Shown: positions 58,602 to 64,000 of the stretch, in pieces
Position numbering within the stretch: the stretch's first letter is position 1
How the letters are laid out: each line of letters begins with the position of its first letter
Assembly (NCBI GenBank): GCA_015680685.1
Contig: MNCI01023346.1
Coordinates: forward strand, 734,916 to 798,915
DNA: 64,000 bases
Origin: Gnetum montanum
Taxonomy: Eukaryota; Streptophyta; Gnetopsida; Gnetales; Gnetaceae
Reading direction: 5' to 3'
The notes under the pieces: model-generated
The model's input: only the letters and a program-made list of their open reading frames with translations
Told to the model about the DNA's origin: nothing
Databases searched by the model: none
Translations under genes and position numbers: made by a program

Positions 58602-58784
58602 AATGTTGGACCTAGTCGATGAAGCACTCTCATAAGAAGAAGGAGAAATGATTGATTATTCATTGTGTGATATCCTTTTCCAGTGATTGTAGAATAGTTA
58701 CTCCAAGGGTTCATTCCAACGATGGAAGGATTTCCTAAGTTCTAATCAGCGCACAAATAACAAAATCCCCAACAACAATGCCAA
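58602..58784 (-). other. E7 leader and primer binding site
   Basis: 58,783-58,766 (minus) reads TGGCATTGTTGTTGGGGA, one base from the LTR, a decayed tRNA-Asp-type primer site. The remaining leader is noncoding. Confidence 0.7.
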
Positions 58785-58840
58785 TGATGAGTGACAAGGT
58801 ACCCCTACGCCCAACCATATGAATACGAGTGTTCACACGT
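58785..58840 (-). repeat. E7 5' LTR stub
   Basis: tgatgagtgacaaggtacccc … gttcacacgt matches 50,040-50,100 of its 3' LTR and stops where E8 begins. The last bases, cacgt, are the likely target duplication of E8. Confidence 0.75.
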
Positions 58841-59730
58841 TGATGAAGTGTTAATTGGTCGATGCATTTACTAGGCTGCGTATACAGGGTCCTGTATTTG
58901 CTACCCTGTCAACGCATCCTTCTATGCGTCGACGTGGCCCCATTTACACAGAACCTATTTTGGCCTATAAATAAGCGGGCTTCCACCTCTCTTAGGTATC
59001 TTTTTGTGAGTTGTAGCAAAGCTCTTGCAGTTTGTTTCTGCGAGAGTTAGAATATTTTCCAAGTGCCCACAGTAGGTGTAAGAAAGGTGTCCAGCTCTTT
59101 ATTCGAGCACTGATGTATTTGAGCCCATTGGCATGAATGGCAATAAAGACGAGCTTTCAAGCATTCCTTACAGCATTTGGAATTAGTCATTTAATGCATT
59201 TAATAGCTTAATATTTTTATGCTTTAATAATTACTTAAATTTCTTTTGTTATTATTTTAATCGGTATTGTTCGTTCATAGTTCATAGAAGCCATAAGTAC
59301 GACCATCTCGAACGTAAACCCAACGCTTGGCAACCCAGTGACGCTTAACGTCTGGAAACATAGTAGTAGTTAGGGGATGCTTAGGACGTGCCCAAAATAT
59401 GGGATCGAATACTTATGCTAGGAATAGTTAAGATACAGATTAGGATAATTATAGATTAGATAATATTTCATTCCTTACTTTCCATACCTTAATTAAATGC
59501 CAAAAGATAAAGTAAAAAGCCATAAAAATCATTTGCCTCAATCTCACTTAACCATTGCCACTAGAACATCGCAAGTGAGGTTGAGAGGATAACAACCGTT
59601 CTAACAAAGGGTTTTGCTAGTTAAAGGTCTGATGTATGCTAAGTGCTTATAGTTTATGGAATTCGATCGAGTCCCGTGTGAACGCTCGTGATTCGCATGG
59701 TTGGGCGTAGGGGTACCTAGCCGCTCATCA
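58841..59730 (+). repeat. E8 5' LTR
   Basis: 890 bp, TGATGAAGTGTTAATTGG … CTAGCCGCTCATCA, with intact TG and CA ends. U3 has a repeat/palindrome block (gtcgatgcat, gcgtcgacg; 58,855-58,945). The U5 end gggcgtaggggtacctag is the complement of the LTR starts of E2 and E7. Confidence 0.85.
58966..58973 (+). promoter_or_regulatory. E8 LTR TATA box
   Basis: TATAAATA in ggcctataaataagcg, conserved in the other family A LTRs; it would start the genomic RNA about 30 bases downstream. Confidence 0.7.
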
Positions 59731-59731
59731 T

Positions 59732-59749
59732 TGGCACTGTTGCCAAGGA
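59732..59749 (+). other. E8 primer binding site
   Basis: TGGCACTGTTGCCAAGGA, one base after the LTR, against the tRNA-Asp complement TGGCGCCGTTGCCGGGGA: three transitions. The leader to 59,875 is otherwise noncoding. Confidence 0.8.
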
Positions 59750-59875
59750 CTGTTAGTCTTACATGTGCCAATTAAAATTAACAAACTTATTATTCACATC
59801 ATTGGAACGGACCCAGGATAGTAACAATTATGCACGCTAGGTGGATTAAAGTAAAAAGTAAGATACACCGATTAA

Positions 59876-62400
59876 ATGGATCATCTAACATCCAACATGT
59901 CTTCTCAAAGGCGAGATGTATCCAACCCATCGATGCCACAAGAATGTCGAGTGGTATACAAGCATCCCGATGAATATGTCCCTAACTTCACATTCATCCT
60001 ACGTCAGGATGAGCATCTGCGATGGCAAGACATGGATGGTAGCATCATACTACCACTTGACCGATCGGCTCCTGGAATGTTGTTCCACAATCTTGCCAAA
60101 CTAGGCATCCAGGACCGTGGTATGGAGTACATCATGGAGGACCATGACTATCGAGACTATCATCCCACTAAGGCCCAATGAGCACGAGATCAGCAGTAGG
60201 CAGAACGGTACGAACACATGAAGGGGAAAAAATTCAGTAACCCCTTTTTCTTGCAAGGGTTGCAGGACTATGGGGAGCCTATCTTTCATGACTCCCATTC
60301 GGCTAAACTTCCTCTAGGACATCAGATCCTTCAGTCCATCATCCAGAACAAGTAATCAAGTGACCGAGATCCCAAGGAGGATGGAGGATCATGTCAGAAA
60401 ATTCATGACAAAGGCAAAGATGGGCATAAAGATCAAGGCTACCGCTAGAGCAAAGGGGGAGATCAACACCAGGGTGGTGGCGATACCTCTCCCTCTTCTT
60501 CATCCTCTCGCTCCCCACTACCTTCATCTAGTTCAGACTCTAATCATAATCGTGGTAGGAAGGAGCGAGGTGATGGTGGTCGTAAGGACCGAAAAAAACA
60601 GTGTGACAAAACTCATGACCAAACGCGCGAGGCTCACCATCATGAAAGGAGGGGTAGCCGAAACCATCATAGACACCGTGGTGCTCAGCAGGACTATGAC
60701 TCGGATGAGCCATTGCTGGCTACTCGAAGCATGCTCCATATCGTCAAGGTAGTTCAAATACCCAGTAGGCACTTGAATGATAGCTAGATCAAATGCATTG
60801 ACATGAAAAATATCCCTAGGTTTGAAGGGGGATACAATTGTGATTCGCAAACTCACCTATAGGCATTCCATGATGCTTGCACACTGCAGAATATTGATAA
60901 TGATTGACATAAGCTTAATTTGTTCATTCGCACACTCATTAAGGAAGCAAAAATTTGGTATCGATCTTTGGAACTGGAATCAATCAGAAGATGGAGCACG
61001 ATGCTTAAGATTTTCAATGACAAATATCAAATGTACTCCAGAGTGGCAAATCTGAGACGTCAAATCAAAGGGTGGAAGCAACGGAATCATGAACCCTTGG
61101 ATGCAACCATGAGCAAGTACTATTCATTGTTACATCGGTGCCCTGGTCATGGCTACTCTCAGCAGGTACAACTTCGTCATATCATTGATGGGCTCTACTT
61201 TGAAACAAGAAAAACCCTTGGCGTATACACCCAGGGAAGATTATCAGAACTAAGGATCCATCAACTGTAGCGCCTCATTGAGCAAGTGGCCAAAGAAGAG
61301 GGGGAACTCAGAAAGAAGGAGAGTGCAGAGGAGTTTAACCGGGATCCTTCCATCAGAAAAAGGGAAGTCTGATTTTGTGAAGATGAGGAGGAATCACCAC
61401 TGGAAGCAGCGGTGAATCGAAAAACCTTACCCTTACAAAAATTTTTATCTAAAATATTGGCAAAGGTTGATAAGATGTGGGATTCTTTGGATGAAAAATT
61501 CCAAAGTGTGTTGAAAATTGTAAAAGATTCCAAAGAACAAGGTATTGATCATGATCGGCGTAGGAAAAAGGAAGCTAAACATGCCCATCATAAGGGTAAG
61601 GGCAAATTTGTTGTAGCAGAATAGGTTGCAGACTCTAACACAAAGGAAGACGATGAATGTGGCATATGCCAATACGAACATCCTAAGGGGTGTTGTCCGG
61701 TGATGTCACATCTTCAAGAGTCTGGGGTGTACACATTGAATCCTCGCTTGGCATAGAGGCAAACACCCCGAAGGTTGCCTTACCCATAAGGTAGTCCCAG
61801 GCAGTTCCACCAGCGGCAAGGATATTATCCAAGTGGAGCGCCATTGCAACCTTATGAACACTTTCAGCAGTGGCAGCACCCACAAGCGTGGGGGATGCCA
61901 CCTCCAAGGCAATAGTACACTTACCGACAGACAGATCCCTATGGGTACTATGTTCAACAACCAGTCTCTCCACAGGACTACCAGTCATGGTGCATTTCAG
62001 AATTATTACCATCTCCCAGAATATTTCCGTCCATAATCTCCATCACCCAGGGGGAAAGCCCACATCTTTACTATCCTCCGTCACCTTCTCCTACCACTCC
62101 TTCTCCACAACATCCCACTCAACTACCACCTGCTCCACCTATGCAGGGGAAGATACCACCACAGCCACAGCAAAGAAACACTATGAGGGTTGTCAACCTA
62201 CAATCGGCACCTCAGCTGAGTGGACTGGAACCCAAACCATGAAAACGTCCTTTTTTTCTACCCAACAATCTGAACATACCCTCACATACACCTGTGGCTA
62301 GTGCCTCTGAACTTCAAACCACCTCCACCATTCCACCGCTCGAGCAACCTTCAAACCAAACATCCTCCAACGTACAAATGGTCATGCTCACACATGTCGT
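59876..62400 (+). pseudogene. gag: E8 gag
   Basis: Begins MDHLTSNMSSQRRDVSNPSM at 59,876-59,935, open to 60,178. Then come a Ser/Asp/His-rich linker (60,360-60,690), the capsid-like region (60,800-61,270: IPRFEGGYNCDSQTHL, LFIRTLIKEAKIWYRSLELE, FNDKYQMYSRVANLRR, RCPGHGYSQQVQLRHIIDGL), a Lys-rich segment (61,412-61,620), a CCHC-like knuckle (CGICQYEHPKGCC, about 61,665) and a Gln/Pro/Tyr-rich tail. All in one frame, broken by TAG, TGA and TAA codons that each differ by one transition from CAG, CGA or CAA. The motif CxxCxxxHxxxxC is typical of Athila gag. Confidence 0.85.
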
Positions 62401-62760
62401 GATCGACTGGATAAAGGTAGAGCACCTTCCCTGAAAATTAACTGATCCGAGAAGTTCCCTCATCTATCTTCAGGTGGCAAGGAATGAGCCATGTAAAGCT
62501 CTTCTGGACTCGGGGTTAGGAGTCAATTTGATCTCACATGACATGTACAAGAATTGGAACCTTCCCCTGTTAAAGAAGAGCAACATTCAACTCGAGCTAG
62601 TAGACCAATCCATTACTGTTCCCTTGGGATTGGTGGAAGACATTGTGACCACCGTTTGTGGGTGGTTTTATCCTGCTGATTTCCTTATCATCCGTGTGAA
62701 GAATTATAAGGGAAACTTTCCTATCATAATGGGAAGAGCCTAACTAAGCACGGTGGATGC
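62401..62760 (+). pseudogene. pol: E8 protease
   Basis: Same frame as gag. VVIDWIKVEHLP*KLTDPRS then YLQVARNEPCKALLDSGLGV and NLISHDMYKNWNLP carry the catalytic D-S-G (near 62,510). The body continues QLELVDQSITVPLGLVEDIV and FLIIRVKNYKGNFPIIMGRA, open from 62,474 to 62,740, ending in TAA where E3 has TGG (Trp). Confidence 0.8.
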
Positions 62761-64000
62761 AAGACTAGGACTCCGAGATCTTTCCCTTGAAATTTCAAAG
62801 GAAAATCCTCTTGGAAAGATCAAGAAGAAGCACATTCCATGCATCACGTATAGTGACTCAGGGTGCAAGTGTGTGCAGTAGTTATGGTTCGCTAAGCAGA
62901 CATCCATTCAAGCATGTAGTTGGTGTACTGAAGAATCACCAGTTCAATAATGTCTATACGCAATAGCTACAAATCAAGAGGGCACCCAGTGGCTAATAGC
63001 TGATCCTGCTAGCAACACATTGTGCATGAAACCATATGAGGGGCTTGTATGAGCCTATGTAGAAAGCATGGATAAAATGGAAGAGGTTCATCAACAAGTT
63101 TTAATTATTGATAACCATGATGATTGGGGCAAGCTGCAAATCCCTAAAAGCTTCAAACAAGAGCCCCTAGAGTTCAAGTCCTTACCGACCCACTTAGAAT
63201 ACACATTTTTGCAAAATGGAAAGCCGGTAATTATCAATACCACCTTTGCTCTTGAACAAAAGAAAAATTTGCTGAAGGTGGTGAACAAATTGGATGCTGC
63301 ATTTGCATGGTCATATCTTGAATTGACCGGAGTTGATCCCAGTGTCTACCAACATCAAATCTATATTGACCCCTCCATGAAGCCACGACATCAACCACAA
63401 AGGCGGTTAAATCCCAAATTGAAGCAAGTCGTCAAAGATGAAATCGAGCAGTTGCTCAAAGCAGGGTTCATCTATTCCATCGCTGATAGCGAATGGGTTA
63501 GCCCACTCATTATTGTGCCAAAGAAGGATGGCAAATGGAGGGTCTGTATAGATTTCCGATTGCTCAACATGGCTACCTTTAAGGATCACTTTCCACTCCC
63601 ATTTTTGGACCAGGTGTTGGACACTATTACAGGGCACCATTATTACAGCTTTTTGGATGGTTATAGTGGCTATAACCAAATCCAAGACCAAAACAACTTT
63701 CACAAGTCCATCGGGAACTTTCACATACAAGAAGATGCCTTTTGGCCTATGTAATGTGCCTACCACTTTCCAACGCCTTTTCCTCAACATCTTCCAACAG
63801 CAAATTGGCAATGGTGTAGAGGTCTTCATGGATGACTTCTCTACCTATGGGGCCACCTTCGCGCAAGCCTTGGATAGCCTTGAGCAAGTTCTGAAGAGGT
63901 GTGTAGATAGTAATCTGTGGCTCAATTGGCAGAAAAGCCACTTGATGGTTCAAGAAGGCATTGTGTTGGGGCATCGTATCTCACAGATAGGGATTAGCAT
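62761..64000 (+). pseudogene. pol: E8 reverse transcriptase, 5' part
   Basis: Linker LSTVDARLGLRDLSLEISKE, then an uninterrupted 229-codon stretch (63,068-63,754) in which the RT domain holds HQIYIDPSMKPRHQPQRRLN, WVSPLIIVPKKDGKWRVCID and YYSFLDGYSGYNQIQ. A deletion of about 20 bp after that shifts the frame (E7 has QIQIAPKDQAKTTF). In the new frame the domain continues MPFGLCNVPTTFQRLF and EVFMDDFSTYGATFAQALDS with the catalytic FMDD intact, up to VLGHRISQIGIS at the edge. RNase H and IN lie outside. Confidence 0.85.

Larger units (their letters stand above)
50040..58840 (-). mobile_element. E7: Athila-like element without the extra ORF
   Basis: Minus-strand family A element: 3' LTR (50,040-50,870), polypurine tract, 2 kb noncoding, IN, RT-RNaseH, PR, gag, leader and primer site, and the first 56 bp of its 5' LTR (58,785-58,840), the rest displaced by E8. 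It inserted into the LINE relic. Compared with E2 it lacks about 3.4 kb holding the env-position ORF. Confidence 0.85.
58841..64000 (+). mobile_element. E8: best preserved Athila-like element, cut by right edge
   Basis: Plus-strand family A element with a complete 5' LTR (58,841-59,730), primer site, and a gag-PR-RT frame that can be read as one polyprotein in a single frame for about 3.8 kb with scattered stops, then one frameshift near 63,685. The high preservation suggests the youngest family A copy here. It inserted head-to-head into the 5' LTR of E7. Confidence 0.85.

Noticed and set aside
1-64000. tRNA, rRNA, CRISPR or bacterial-type operon features
   Set aside because: I saw no cloverleaf-like tRNA gene, rRNA core words, regularly spaced direct repeats with unique spacers, or ribosome binding sites; the content is plant retroelements.

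Overview
The window looks like intergenic DNA from a plant with a large genome, probably a seed plant (gymnosperm or large-genome angiosperm; I cannot decide from this sequence). It holds no intact host gene, rRNA, tRNA or CRISPR array. It is almost entirely nested, decayed Ty3/gypsy LTR retrotransposons of two kinds. Family A is Athila-like: LTRs of about 0.83-0.93 kb running TGATGA...TCATCA, a primer binding site resembling the tRNA-Asp complement TGGCGCCGTTGCCGGGGA, and gag-PR-RT-RNaseH-IN in one frame. Family B is Tat/Ogre-like: LTRs of about 1.3-1.7 kb beginning TGAAACACCAC, RT preceded by an intron-like acceptor, and a second plant-type RNase H before the integrase. Most premature stops that I could compare between copies are single C-to-T or G-to-A changes of CAG, CAA or CGA codons, as expected for methylated, silenced DNA.

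Layout. E1 (family B-related, minus, 1-2,953, cut by the left edge) sits inside the 3' LTR of E2 (family A, minus, 2,954-15,695). E2 abuts a broken integrase gene of E3 (family A, minus, 15,696-21,580 and 47,542-48,412), most simply because E2 inserted into E3. The 5' LTR of E3 is split by E4 (family B, plus, 21,581-47,541, about 26 kb), flanked by a CCCCT duplication. E4 contains a solo LTR in its own 5' LTR (22,382-24,061), a gag-protease-only minus-strand element E6 in its gag (27,177 to about 34,240), and a minus-strand, intron-bearing gene-like unit (35,212-39,671) between its gag and RT genes. Right of E3 lie a truncated minisatellite with a period near 57 bp and a LINE ORF1 relic (about 48,890-50,039), the oldest recognisable layer. 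E7 (family A, minus, 50,040-58,840) inserted into that relic. E8 (family A, plus, 58,841 to the right edge) inserted head-to-head into the 5' LTR of E7 and is the best preserved element.

The items most worth attention are the antisense multi-exon gene-like unit inside E4; arrays of roughly 20-bp palindromes in the U3 of family B LTRs, whose core sequence differs between subfamilies while the pairing is kept; a long coiled-coil ORF in the env position of E2 that is absent from E7; and the loss of the whole RT-to-IN segment in E6. Boundaries of decayed genes inside elements are approximate. LTR ends, primer sites, TATA boxes and splice sites were read base by base.
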